Assembly: GCA_000733355.1 (NCBI GenBank)
Contig: JNVV01000076.1
Span: forward strand, 99,481 to 163,480
DNA from: Falciphora oryzae
Lineage: Eukaryota > Ascomycota > Sordariomycetes > Magnaporthales > Magnaporthaceae
Direction: 5' to 3'
Length of the DNA: 64,000 bases
Part shown: positions 9,953 through 21,373 of the stretch, in pieces
How the letters are laid out: each line of letters opens with the position of its first letter
Position numbering within the stretch: position 1 is the first letter of the stretch
The notes under the pieces: model-generated
The model's input: only the letters and a program-made list of their open reading frames with translations
Databases searched by the model: none
Told to the model about the DNA's origin: nothing
Translations under genes and position numbers: made by a program

Positions 9953-12063
9953 CCTTGCGGCGGCTTTTCGGGGGAAGCGAAGACAAGCAGGGTGTTGGTA
10001 TCGCCGACGACGACACCTCCTGGTCGTGGGTAAATGAGCGCTTTGGTTTCGAGATGCCTGCGCGTTTAAGTGTAGGTGGGTCTCGCAAGCAAAAATGGTC
10101 AGTTAAAGTTTACCCCTGTTGAACGGTACCTGGTAAAGGCAGGAAGGAGCACAGGTGACGATGCAGCTTTTTCCGACCAAAGCGATGGATGATGGATTTG
10201 GAAAAACGGCGGGGAAGCGAAATGAGGGGCACTTCCAGAAACGAAAGAAAAAAATCTGCATGCAGCGATCCATTGCCCATCATAGAGAGGCCCCTGGGAT
10301 CAACAGGCATCAAGCCGACGCACCCAAGCTTGGGCATGCCTGCGTCCGTTTGTGTTTCGTTCCTGGGAAGCTCGTCCCGTCTGCCTCAAGGCTTGGCTGC
10401 TGGCCTGTCCGCCTTGTCGGTGCTTTGGCGCGCGGCCAAGCAGGGGAAGTCCTTCTCGAAGTCTCCACCGGCCAACACGATGTTGCATGGCTCATGATTG
10501 TCAAAACGAACACCAATTTCTCAGGAGGGGCCGCTTCGCAACCCCTCGCTAATCTTGCGACCAAGAAATGGCTGACGCCAACTTGACTACTGTCACCGCA
10601 GTCAGCCGGCGCTCGGCGTACACGAAGCGACGCCAAAATCTCCGCTCCCCGCTCCCCCCACAGCCCGCGCCGGCACTGAGCTGGACCCTTCAACGGCTGG
10701 TCTGGCCTCTTCAAACAAACCAACGGCACGTCGCTTGGGCTTTTCGTCCATTCGAAGTTCGGAATGTCGACCACCTTAAAGCACGAAGCATGCGTATCGA
10801 TTGATGCCTGACCATGGCCTCAAGAACTTAAAAAGCATGACAGATCGACACCTGCGCTCGGAGCGGCCCGCGAGGAAAAGGGAAACAAAGAGACCCCCAA
10901 CTTTTCGACCAGGGCCATGCATGACCATGACAGAGTGCCCAATTTGCCGCCGCGCAACCTCCAGCTGCCGCGCCTGCCATCGCCGCCCTGGCTTCTTTTG
11001 CTCACCGTCTGCAACATGTTGATGCCCGGCGCTAAACTAGACACGTATCATCACAAGCGGCCGTTCCATGATACATCATCTTTTCGTTCGGCGATCGCCT
11101 CGACTGGCCACCAACGTGCGTGCGGCTGCAGTCTGCCGGCCGTGGTCCATCGGGCCCCGCGGACCGCGAGCCCCTGACGGCGCCATGCCAGCCGGTTCCG
11201 CATTAGCTACAAGCCACATTCTCACATGCGTGCAAGCTTGACGCCCGCGCTTGCCTCTGTCTGGCTTATCACCGGTGGCAGCGCACGGCATAGCAGCCGC
11301 GCCAGAGTGGTAGCGTCCTGCGTGAAACTGGAACAATGGCGGGCAATGCGAGCCAAGACTGTAGAAACACGGAATGACCTTGAAATTAAGCTTGTTTAGG
11401 ACGCTAACGTCCCAGGCCGTTTGCGAGCGACAAAGCTAAAACATCCTTCCTCCAGGGCAACACACTCCACCGGCGCTACCGTCCCGCGATACAGGGTCGT
11501 AATGGCCGTGTGCCCACGCTCAAACCGGCAGCTGCCAAGACCCGTGAGCAGCAGTGGTTGCGAGGCTTGTTGACCATGCGTCGCTCCCGACTCGTGCCCG
11601 CCCCTGCTCCACCGACCACCACAGCCTCGCTCCCTCACGTTTCTGCGTTGTCGTCTTCGCCCTTTCAGGCCTTCCCCCCCAATCCTGAGACCTGGGGGCT
11701 GCCATCCACGTGGCCCCTAGATGCGACCAGCTTGAGCAAAAATAACACTAGCGTTTCCCTACCTGCCGGGCAACCTCCCCTCCCCAGCTTCCCATATGCG
11801 CCATGCCGGACTTGCAGTCACACCTGGCCCAATGCATTACTACGAATGTATTTAGAACAGGCAGGGTGGCAGCCCAGGGCTTTGACGCCGTATTAAAGTT
11901 CAGGCTGACTCGCCCTCGAGAACCGCACATCTAGGGTTACCCTGATGGTGGAGCGTTCCAGGCATCCGATCCTCGTCGCCGTCGTTATCCAAAATTTCCC
12001 ACCCCTTTATCGCGGCAATATTAAGGAAAGCGGTCCTGCTCGCACCACCTTGCGTCTCTTGAG
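9953..12063. other. Gene-free spacer, 2.1 kb
   Basis: Separates the divergent HAD phosphatase and APC permease genes. Frames in it are short, start on alternative codons and show no domain, signal peptide or codon bias like the neighbouring genes. I saw no tRNA, no terminal repeats and no long duplication. Confidence 0.45.
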
Positions 12064-14088
12064 ATGCTCTTCTGCCAGCTCCCGTCCGACGTGCACCTGA
12101 GCAAGATGCCACCAAGCAACGGCAACAGGAAGGACCTCCAGGCCGTTTTCGGGCTGCAACTCAACACCGACGACCCGTCGCCAAGCAGATATGGCGGGAG
12201 GGGGCCTATCAGCCGTCTGCCTCCAGACTTTCTGACGCCCGTCGAGACCAGGGCCCGGAACTACCTTCACTCCGACGCTGCCTCCACAAGGTCAATCCTC
12301 GGGGGATCCCGTGACCGCGACGACAACCCCCCGCCGCAAGATGCGCACCTCTCTAAGCTCGGCCTGGAGGTCCAGGCCCGGCGCGACATGGGCATCCTCG
12401 GCGCCGTCGCCGCGGGCTGGAACATCTGCAACAGCTGGGCCGCCGCCATGGCCACGATGGTCATCTCGGCCAGTCTCGGCGGGCCCACCACCCTCATCTA
12501 CGGCATAATGGTCATCTTCGTGCTCGCCGGCTCCAGCGCCCTCAGCATGGCCGAGATCGCGTCGGCGTACCCCACCGCCGGAGGCCAGTACCACTGGACC
12601 AGCATCCTGGCCGGCCCCGGCTCCGTCGGCAAGCCGCTCAGCTACACCTGCGGTGCCCTCAACATGTTTGGTTGGATCGCCACCGCCGCCGGTTTCCTGG
12701 CCCCACTGTCCGACATGATCCGCGCGCTCGTTGGCTTCCTTAACCCAGACTACGTGACCGAAGGGTGGCATACGTTCCTGATCTTCCAGACATGCAACAT
12801 TGCCTTCACAGCGTACAACATCTTCATGATGAAGAGGACACCATGGATCCATGAACTCGGATGTGCGTATCTTACCCCCCAGCTTAAGCTCTTGTGTTGC
12901 CAGCTAAGGACAAAAAGCTGACAGTAAACAGTCTTCATCTCCATCGTCTCCTTCCTCACCATCTTGATCACGTGCCTGGCTCGGTCAGATCCCAAGCAGA
13001 GCAGCGAGCTTGTGTGGACCACCTGGGTCAACCGGTCTGGCTGGTCGTCGGACGGGCTCGTCTTCCTCATGGGCCTCGCCAACTCGAACTTCATCTACTC
13101 GGGCCTCGACGGCGCCATCCACCTCGCCGAGGAGTGCACCAACCCTGCCGTCGCTGTCCCCGCTGCCCTCATCTCGACCGTCGTCATCGGCTTTGTCACT
13201 GCCTTCGCGTTTGCCGTCTCCATGATCTACAGCTACAACGATTTGGAGAAAGTGTTGGCTGCTCCGTAAGTCTAGCATCCTCTCTAGCTTCCTATGCGCA
13301 CCCCGACGACCGAGAACATCTCCTGATCGAATCCTCTCCAGACTGCCCATCCTTGAGATCTGGCATCAGGCCACGCGATCCAAGCCCGCCGCGACCGTAT
13401 TCCTAATCCTCCTCATCATCGGCGGCTGCTTTGCGGGCACGGGCGCGCTACAAACAGCGAGCCGACTGAACTGGAGTTTTGCGCGTGATGACGCAATGGT
13501 GGGCTCGCGCTACCTGCGCCGCATGAACTTTCGCTTTGGGGTGCCAGTCAACGCGCTGCTCGTCAATTGCGGCTTCGTCTTCCTGCTCGGCTGCGTCAAC
13601 CTCGGCTCCTCGACCGCCTTCAACGCCCTGGTCGCCACGGGCCTGATCCTGCTCCAGTGCAGCTTCGCCATCCCCGCCGCTCTGGTCCTGCGCAGGAGGT
13701 TCAGGGGCACGCTGACGGCCGTGCTGCCCGAGTCGAGGTCCCTCAGGCTGCCTAACCTCATCGGGGCGCTGGCCAACATTCTTTCCATCACGCTCGCTTT
13801 TATATCGCTCATCTTCTATTCCTTCCCGGTCTCGCTCCCCGTCACCCCCGGAAATATGAGTGAGTTTTGCGCCCTGTCTTTTTTCCCCTTATTCTCTCGA
13901 TAGCGGCGGAGGCTGTCGCGTTTGAGAATGGTCTCATGAGATCAGCCGGCTGACCGTTTGGAAACACTCCCTCCTTTGACACAGACTATGCCAGTGTTGT
14001 CATTGCAATCATGGCCTCGTTGGCCGCCGCCAACTGGGTGCTGCACGCTTCAAAGTATTACCATGGACCAAAGCTACCACTATGGTAA
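12064..14088 (+). CDS. APC-superfamily amino acid/choline-type permease
   Basis: Four exons: 12064-12862, 12932-13265, 13342-13859 and 13985-14088, giving 584 residues. Donors are GTGCGT, GTAAGT and GTGAGT; all acceptors are CAG. A second in-frame ATG at 12106 would give 570 residues and may be the true start. A hydrophilic N-terminus of about 110 residues precedes twelve membrane segments. Typical signatures are GWNICNSWAAA in TM1, SASLGGPTTLIYG in TM2, and the fungal hallmark AEIASAYPTAGGQYHW. These mark the Uga4/Hnm1 branch, which moves GABA, choline or other amino compounds with protons. The substrate cannot be decided here. The last exon is only 34 codons and ends KLPLW. The cell location is expected to be the plasma membrane. 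Confidence 0.88.
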
Positions 14089-14820
14089 TTTTTTTCTCTT
14101 GGGATTCTTTTGGTGTTTCTTGGCGTTTCTCGCGTGATTTCTTTGCGCATCCCATGTGTTCCAACAAAATAGAAGATACCCGTCAATGTTATTGCTCAGG
14201 CATTACAGCCGAACCACTTTTGCAGTTTTGCCTCGAATGCACTTTCGCGCACAAGATATCAAGCATACATCCAGCTGCTACTCATGACTGGCATCAACCT
14301 TCCGTGTTGAGGTGTTTCAACGTTCACTGTTCGGCATGCAAGGGTGGACTTGGGCATGGACACAGAACCAGCTCTGCTCATCGTTCGCAGCTACGGAGGG
14401 ATCAGGGACTACAAGATTTCCCTTGCAAGTTTGACTGTAGAGGCATTTGTGACCGTGGCCAACAAGGGCTACTGTCCAATTGGGGCTGTTTTGCCTCCGT
14501 AATTTGACAAGGTCGATACCCTTTTTCAGCGAGTGTCGGCACCTCCCCGAGTGCAGATGGATGCCCGTCTGCTTCGTTAGGAAACCGGCCCCATTTTACG
14601 GGCAACATTATGCGCGCTGATGGCTCAAAATGATGAGGTCAACAGGCGGGCATTCATCCGCCCTCGAGGGGATACAAAAGACAAGTACCGACCGGGAGTC
14701 CCGCCAACGGGTATTCGCGGTCAAACCACAGGGGAAATCCCGTACAGTTGCTTTCTTTGGCTTCACCCCCTTGAGTGCCGTTGGATGACAAACCGCAGAT
14801 CTTCCTTCCCAGCCAACCAC

Positions 14821-14846
14821 TTTTTTTTTTTTTTTTTTTTTTTTTT
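14821..14846. repeat. Poly-T tract (26 T)
   Basis: Uninterrupted T run in a gene-free region, directly followed by GGTTG. Confidence 0.9.
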
Positions 14847-16963
14847 GGTTGTCGAGGGTAAGTTCACGGGTCCTTTCCTGTTTTAACCTGGCTTTTTCAA
14901 TTCGAGTCACTGCCGTTCAGCGGCAGGGACTGAGGGGATACGTCGTAAACGCCATGAGGAGCTTGAGTTCGTTCCGTCTGGTGTTCTTTGACCCCCTTCG
15001 CTACTTAGGGCGTATCTACAGGTTTTGGCAAATAGACCCGGTTTTACACCGGAGATGTTTGATCCAACAGTCGCTGGAATTTACTTGCCTACCCACCTAC
15101 ACAGGGGTGGAGGATGGCTGACGCGGCTGGTTGCTACGGCGGGAGGAGGTCCGGTCGTCGCGGTCCGCCCCCCGGAACCCGCGGGTGCACGATCGGATGT
15201 GGTATTCTGCCTGTTTGGATTCGCTTTCGACACCTGCCGACCCACCATCCACCTCATACATGACAATGAACCACCCCCATACATAACAAATGATAGCAGG
15301 TTGACACATCGCGGGTATATCTCCCGCAGGGCACGGGCGGCACGGGAGGGGCGAGGTGGACGTTTGGTTTCACGATGGGTTGTTGACGTCGAGGCTGCTG
15401 AATGGTCGAGAGTCGTGCGTTTGCCTCGCTGTTTCCCGGGCGGTTCTGAGGATTAGCGACGGGTACATGTGCTGCCGCCACGCTGAGCTGAGGATATCAT
15501 ATCTATTTGCAGCATGGAAGGTAAATTACGCCATGCCTATTTTCGGACTATCCTCCACAGCCTTGGAAATGGCCAACGAGCCAACCCTACAGGATCTACA
15601 GGAATACCTGATCAACACAAGGGAGCAGAAGGCGATCGGCTACGGGGCAGGAGGCGTCTCCACGCAGGACCAACAGAAGCTTTTCGCATCATGGAGCAAA
15701 AAGTGGGTTTGACGTGAGGAGCACGACAGAGCATCTTTGTCGGTGCCGGGCAGCGCCTGCTCACGTTGCCCCTGGTTTCACTTGTGGCGAGACCCCAAAT
15801 GCGCCGTGACTTGCGATTTAATCCGCCTAGACTTGCCTTGCGGTCGTTTTCCCCTGTCGAAGGGTGGAAGCCATTACCCAACAGACTGGCATTGTTCTTG
15901 ATTCCAGGGAGGCGGTATCCACTTTTCGTTTCGGCGGGTAGGATCTGTGCTGGGTGTTTTGTTTCCTCCGCGGTGACATTCTGGATTCCGCGGACGGCGC
16001 GGCGCATGGATGGTCCCCGTCGCATCCGGCCTGCCTAGGGCTGTTATCCGATGCCCATGGGTGGATGATGCTCGATGGGATCTGGCGGCGAGGGTTGGTG
16101 GGGGAGCCATGTCGCATTTTGCCAAGTATCAAAACCAAAGTCGGGCAGGCAGAGGGATCAGTGATGCCAGGCGGTGTTGGCGGGATGTCCACTGGTCTGG
16201 AATAGGTGGAATAAATGGAGTGAATGGGGTTGCATGGCGAAGAATAATATAATTGGGTTTCTGGGAGCAGAGGTCCAAGCCACGCTGCTTTGCGAGTTGG
16301 CCAGCTATTTTGTCGTTGTTCTTCTTTTTTTTTTATCGTCTCCAGAGTTTGCCGTGGGGAGGGATCCGGTGGTTTGGTGGCTCGATCCAGGCACAGCCAT
16401 CCCCAGATCCACCAGACTTGGCAGGCGGTTGCCGCATCAGGCAATAAATCGTGGGAATGAATGTTCTCCTCCCACGCCGCGCACGCCACCCCGCGCCGCT
16501 GACGCAGACGGCATTTGTGGAAATCTCTGCTTGGCATATGCAGGCGGGTGGTTCTGGGCGCGGCGCGGATGCATCGTCTTGGGTGCGTCTTGGATGAGCT
16601 TCGCCTGTGCTGGCAGGGGTGTGCGGTCTCGAGTCTTCAATCCCCCGCGCTTCTCCCGTCCTGGCCATCCGTTCACCGCAGCCGGTACAGGCTGGAGCTC
16701 TCACCTCGTCGACTCTCCTAGGGCCTGGCCCGTCCAACGGTCACCGTCGCATGTGGCGATCCGCATGGCCCTCGACGCGGGACGAACAAGCATCGCATTG
16801 GCAGATGGGCCAGGGAGGGGGGCAGTCGTCCGGCTGTTGCAGTAGCCGTTTCATACTGACGTCGAACAACTTGCCCGTTTGATCGCGGCCGACCCACGCC
16901 TCGATAATTGTCTCGCGGGTCAATCTTCGCCGGATGGCATTCTGTAATTTCTCCGCAGATTGC

Positions 16964-16991
16964 TTTTTTTTTTTTTTTTTTTTTTTTTTTT
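16964..16991. repeat. Poly-T tract (28 T)
   Basis: Uninterrupted T run about 180 bp upstream of the PEBP-like gene start at 17172. It could act as a nucleosome-excluding promoter element. Confidence 0.9.
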
Positions 16992-17171
16992 GCATTAAAG
17001 GGCCGGGGATAGCTCCTCTATCGACCCCGTCCTGTTTGTTTCCTGTCTCCTCATTCCATTCTCCTTTCTCTTTGGCGCTGGTTGTCCTTTCAAAATCTCT
17101 TCACCGTTCAGCTTTGCGCATATTCTTACCGGCTTCTTTCCATCTATCAGTCCCGTCCCCCAGCAGTAATC

Positions 17172-18157
17172 ATGCAGCTCTCGCTCCTCACCCTCGCAGC
17201 CGGACTGGCTCCGGTGCTGGCCATCCCCCCGACAGAGTTCAGACTCCCGTCTTCGGCCGGCAATGCCCAGCTCAGCGTGGCGTTTACTTTCAACAGGCAA
17301 ACCAACGTGATACAGCCAGCACAGCTCCTGGGAAGCAACAGTAAGCACCGCCATCCCGTCCCGCCCTACCTCTAGTGCCCGTTCCTGCATGCTGCGTGCG
17401 GCGCTGACCGCCCGCCTGCTCGTGCGCAACAGTCTCCAGCGGACAGCCCGAACTGGCAATCGACCCCAAAAGGGTGCCCGCCGCCGCCAACATGAACGGG
17501 CCCATGGTGGTGCTGATGATCGACCCGGACGCGCCGACGCCCGGCGCCAACAACGGCCGCACCATCCTGCACATGCTGGCCACGGGCGTCCGCCTGGGCG
17601 CTGCCAACGGCACCGGCGCCTCCAACAGCAGCGCCGCCCTGCGCGGCCAGCGCACCCTCAACATCGCCGCGACCCGCCCGCAGGTGCCCTACGCCCCGCC
17701 CGGGCCCCCTCCCACGTCGGCGGCGCACCGGTACATCCTGTACGCCTTCGCGGAGCCCGCGAACTTCAAGATGCCGGCTACGTTTGCCAACTTCAGCGCG
17801 ACGAACCGCGCCGGGTTCAACATCCAGAACTTCCTGCGCGACGCCAAGATTAACGGCGCCGCCGTAGCCGCAAACTACTTCTACGTTTCGCGCCAGGCCC
17901 AGGTGCCCGGCACCTTCACCGGCCCGCCGGGCGGCACGTACCCCGGCGGCAATGGCAACGCCATCTTCGCGGGGCGCCAGGGTGGCAACGGGACCCGCGG
18001 TGGCAACGGTGGCAACGGTGGCAACCGCCCCGGCGGCGGTCGCGGCAACGGCACCGTGCCCACCATCCCGAGGGCCGAGGCGCCCAGGGCGGCGGCGGCC
18101 ATGACGGCGCTGGTTGGCGCCGTCGGCCTGGCTGTGGGCTTCATGACGCTGGTGTAA
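17172..18157 (+). CDS. Secreted, probably GPI-anchored PEBP-like protein
   Basis: Exons 17172-17340 and 17433-18157 (GTAAGC...CAG) encode 297 residues. A signal peptide (MQLSLLTLAAGLAPVLA) is followed by a phosphatidylethanolamine-binding-protein domain. Its markers are MVVLMIDPDAPTP in the first ligand-pocket strand and, after a variable loop, PYAPPGPPPTSAAHRYILYAF, where the family has the GPxPPxGxHRY motif. After about residue 210 comes a Gly/Asn-rich tail with repeated GGNGG units, then a final hydrophobic run (AAAAMTALVGAVGLAVGFMTLV region) fitting a GPI-attachment signal. Intracellular relatives such as yeast Tfs1 inhibit carboxypeptidase Y. Anchored extracellular fungal members are known only as predictions. 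It probably sits in the wall or outer plasma membrane. Its ligand is unknown. Confidence 0.85.
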
Positions 18158-19299
18158 GAGGGGGGCTGCGGCTCATCCAAGATGTTGTTTTATTCTTGCT
18201 GTATCTGTATCTTTATTCTGGTTGGGTGGCCTGTTTTGTTCCCTGGGATTAGTGTGTACCTTCAAATAGCCGAATGTGAATATGTGCAAAACTACGATCT
18301 GGCGGACCGCTTGTCCGTCTGCTGCTTGTGCATGCTTCGCCGAGAGCGCTGGGGAGACCTGTGATGACACGTCGGTTGGTTTCGGGGAGACGCAGGAATA
18401 CGCGGAAGATTGGGCAAGGTTTTAGCGAAGGCGGGAGACGTGACGAGACGAGACGGCTATCTGCGGCGGTCGTCGGAGTCCCCCCCACGCATCCCCTCCA
18501 CCCATGTAGGCGTTGAGAAGCGATGCCATGGATATCGCCGTGTTGGCTTGACGTCAACAGATCGGGAGGGATGCTAGCCGAGAGTGAGAGCTGCAGGAAT
18601 GCGCAGGTCCCAGGGGCCGAGGATTCACCAATATTCACAGTAAGCGTGGAGGCTGGCCGTTGAAGGGGGTTGTGATAGATCGTGGATGGAGGGCTCGATA
18701 GGGGAAGCCGCCCGATTGGCAGGGAGTCTGCCTGCTCGATCTGGTCTGATCTGACGCCGAGTCGGGGATTTTCCCTTCTGCGCCAAGCTTTCTGGGGGCT
18801 AGATGCACAGACCAACAGCGATTGTTGGTGCTGGGGCTTCCACGTGACTGCCTCGCGCTGTCTGGTGCATCAACAATTTAGGGCAACAGCCACCCACCGC
18901 GGACAGATTACTACATCTCCTGAATCCCACCACGGCCAAAAGTGGACACACGACGACTTCGAACCACACCAACAGCACGCGGTCGAAGGAATCGGAATCC
19001 TGCCGATGCCTCAATTCTCATACCGTCCTTTTTCGGGACAAGATGCACGATTGCTGGGCGCTGGCGTCTGCTTACTGCGACGGGCGCCCTGTATAAAGCA
19101 CCGTCGCCCACCATCGAGTTCTTGTCTGACTCTGTCTTATTCCATCCACAGTCATCAAACGAGGCATCACACCCAATTCTACACACATCTCGCACCGAGT
19201 CTCACCAAGAAAACAGTTGAGACGAAATAAGCCACTAGCAACGATAATCAAGAGACTATCCCTCCTCCAGACAGGCAGCGCCGCAGAACCCCTGACGCG
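18158..19299. other. Gene-free spacer with a TATA box near its right end
   Basis: Holds the 3' region of the PEBP-like gene and the promoter of the next gene. TATAAA at 19092-19097 lies about 200 bp before the ATG at 19300. No RNA gene or repeat is seen. Confidence 0.45.
19092..19097 (+). promoter_or_regulatory. TATA box
   Basis: TATAAA about 200 bp upstream of the ATG at 19300 and in the right orientation. Confidence 0.35.
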
Positions 19300-20913
19300 A
19301 TGCAACTTGTTTCGTTTGCGGCGTTTCTGCTTGCCGCCGCCCTTCCAGTCATCGCCAAGGTGATGCTGGGCGGTGGGCTTAGCTCCCAACTCCCCCTCCT
19401 CTCTTCAACTGTCCGTCGCAGGCTGTCGCAACGCCGCACCACAGCAGACCGCAGCGTATGCGCGTCGCCCCTCGTATGCCCCAAGACGCCCATGATGCAG
19501 GCGGAGCCGGACCACTCGCCATCTAGGTGTGCCACACCAGCAGTGAGCCAGTCTTCTGGTGCCCGATTCCAGTCCCCCGCCGTCCGCTTCCGGGAGCCGT
19601 TCGGCATTTCGTCCCCGGGCGATGATGACGAGACTGACTATGCCAGACCCGAGACGCCCTTTCACACGCCCTCCCTGAGGCCGCAGAGTTCACACTCCGA
19701 GTCTCGGGTGAGTTCTAACTCCAGTATTAACTCCACGCCTCGTGGCAGGCGCGTCAGCTACTGGGACAACCCGTACTCGGACCCCTCTCGCACCGTAGCA
19801 ACAGCAGGCTCTGGGAGGTCTTCCGTGCCGACCATCACCATCTTGGAGGTCCGCGACGGCGTTGTCGTCAAGCGCGAAGCCGAGAACCTCCTCGCTGGGG
19901 ATGACGCCCCAGCCCATCAAAGGTACCCGCGGTCTCCATACCCCGCCAAATGCCCGCAGTCCCCATTCCTGCCCCAGTATCCCAAGTCTCCATACCCCTC
20001 CAAGTACCCGCAGTCTCCCTACCCCGGCAACGTGACGGACCAGGCGACGTTCCCTGCCTCGCGGGACGGCGTGCCGACCGAGAGCCGCAACTCGCTCCTC
20101 GTGGTGGCGGACCAGGGCGCGGACCTGATCGAGCGGGCGGCGACGTGGGCGGCCGAGCGCGGCGTCGACACCAACGTCGGGCTCGAGGACTTTGAGGAGC
20201 GCTCGTACCTAGGCCGCGCCATCCGCAAGTTGCGGGGCACGAGCCGCCGCGAGAGGCAGGAGAGCGCGCGCGCTCACGTCGTGCGCGAGGCCCGCAAGAA
20301 CTGGGCCGCCCGCTCGCTCGACGCCACCCACCACTGGGCCGCCAGGGGCCTCGACGGCACCCACCAGCTGGCCCACCGCGGCCTCGAGGGCGTCGAGGCT
20401 GTGGGTCGTGGTGCTGTTGATGGGCTGGACGCCGTTCGCAGGGGCGCCGCCGGCGGTCTCGAGGCCGTCGGGCTGGATTCTGTCGGCGGTGCGCTGAGGC
20501 CGCGCAGCGAGAGCCAGTCCAGCCGCGAGGGCGAGCCGTTCCCCCGTGCTGAGAACATCACTTCTTCTCCTTCTTCTTCCAGGCAAAGTTCGCCTTCCCC
20601 GCGCCGTCGCGTGCTCCACAAGACCCCGCACGTCCGGGCTCCCGATGACGCCGACCTGACCTGCATGGTGGCCGAGGCCATGGTGGCGAGCGCGGCCGAA
20701 TCGGAGAAGCAGAGCACCGGCAGGCGCTTCAGCCTGGGCATGAAGTCCCTCAAGGACCTGGGGAGGCGCACCCGCAGCGGCACGGACAGCTCCACCCGCA
20801 GCAGCGCCTCGGACCCTGGCAGCAGGGTGAGAAGCGGCAGCGACAGTAGCGGCGACGAGCGCCCCGCCGTCGGCCGGAGGCGCGTCTCGCTGCCGTGGAA
20901 CAAGATGAAGTAA
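19300..20913 (+). CDS. Unknown protein with SPYP repeats and six 11-residue amphipathic repeats
   Basis: Single frame of 537 residues. The N-terminus (MQLVSFAAFLLAAALPVIAKV) is hydrophobic and could be a signal peptide or anchor. Residues about 209-243 repeat a Tyr-Pro-x-Ser-Pro-Tyr-Pro unit (SPYPAKCPQSPF, KSPYPSKYPQSPYP). Residues 334-399 are six consecutive 11-residue units: NWAARSLDATH, HWAARGLDGTH, QLAHRGLEGVE, AVGRGAVDGLD, AVRRGAAGGLE, AVGLDSVGGAL. This periodicity is typical of amphipathic helices that lie on lipid surfaces (perilipins, synucleins, some LEA proteins). The last 100 residues are rich in Ser and Arg. I know no matching family. The inference is a membrane- or lipid-surface-associated protein with long disordered parts. 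A missed intron near the 5' end cannot be excluded. Confidence 0.7.
   Translation: MQLVSFAAFLLAAALPVIAKVMLGGGLSSQLPLLSSTVRRRLSQRRTTADRSVCASPLVCPKTPMMQAEPDHSPSRCATPAVSQSSGARFQSPAVRFREPFGISSPGDDDETDYARPETPFHTPSLRPQSSHSESRVSSNSSINSTPRGRRVSYWDNPYSDPSRTVATAGSGRSSVPTITILEVRDGVVVKREAENLLAGDDAPAHQRYPRSPYPAKCPQSPFLPQYPKSPYPSKYPQSPYPGNVTDQATFPASRDGVPTESRNSLLVVADQGADLIERAATWAAERGVDTNVGLEDFEERSYLGRAIRKLRGTSRRERQESARAHVVREARKNWAARSLDATHHWAARGLDGTHQLAHRGLEGVEAVGRGAVDGLDAVRRGAAGGLEAVGLDSVGGALRPRSESQSSREGEPFPRAENITSSPSSSRQSSPSPRRRVLHKTPHVRAPDDADLTCMVAEAMVASAAESEKQSTGRRFSLGMKSLKDLGRRTRSGTDSSTRSSASDPGSRVRSGSDSSGDERPAVGRRRVSLPWNKMK
20299..20496 (+). repeat. Coding tandem repeat, six units of 33 bp
   Basis: Six in-frame 33-base units encode the 11-residue repeats of the unknown protein. 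Units 1 and 2 are the most alike (both begin with Trp-Ala-Ala-Arg after one residue). Later units keep the pattern x-x-x-x-R-G-x-(D/E)-G-x-x. Confidence 0.75.
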
Positions 20914-21373
20914 GGCAGCAAGGTGTTGCCGGGTGTCACAGTGACCCTATCTCCTTACTCTGTCTTTGTCGGGTGTGGTGTGATGATTTACCCAACTTCA
21001 ACAATTTGTCGCCTCCTTTCCGCTTGCGCGGTCTGGCAAGCGCCAGGCTGTTGAGTGAGGCGCGAGTTTAAGTCGTGCGGTGCATCATCACGAGGTTACA
21101 CATGAACTCTCTTTACGTGAATTTTCACGGGCTACTGGGGGCGTTTTGGCGTGTTTGGGCGCACAGCGGATATCCACTTGGACATTCTTCAGTCTTTTTC
21201 CCTGTTGTCTTTCCTCTCTCTTTCCTTTGTATGGCATTGCGTCGGTGGGAGTTTACCGAGAGGTTTACCTTGGCTTGAGTTACTTTCTTTCCATATCACA
21301 TCATCATATCCTTCGAAATCTGGTTCGTTCACAGTGCTACACAGAAGCCTACCCGACAAACAGCTCGATCAAT
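20914..21373. other. Convergent spacer
   Basis: Lies between the 3' ends of the repeat protein and the secreted protein at 21374-22267. It is T-rich with no structured feature recognised. Confidence 0.45.

Larger units (their letters stand above)
14089..17171. other. Gene-poor stretch, 3.1 kb, with two long T tracts
   Basis: No convincing coding region is seen. It contains T runs at 14821-14846 (26) and 16964-16991 (28). The longest frame (15356-15712, plus strand, 118 codons) has mixed composition and no recognisable domain. No terminal inverted repeats or target duplications were found beside the T tracts, so I cannot call them retroelement tails. Confidence 0.45.

Noticed and set aside
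15356..15712. Possible small gene of 118 codons
   Set aside because: Mixed composition, no signal or domain, start context poor, and no splice partner.
14821..16991. Poly-T runs as tails of reverse-transcribed elements
   Set aside because: No target duplication, no element body and no related copy in the window; simple tracts are more likely.
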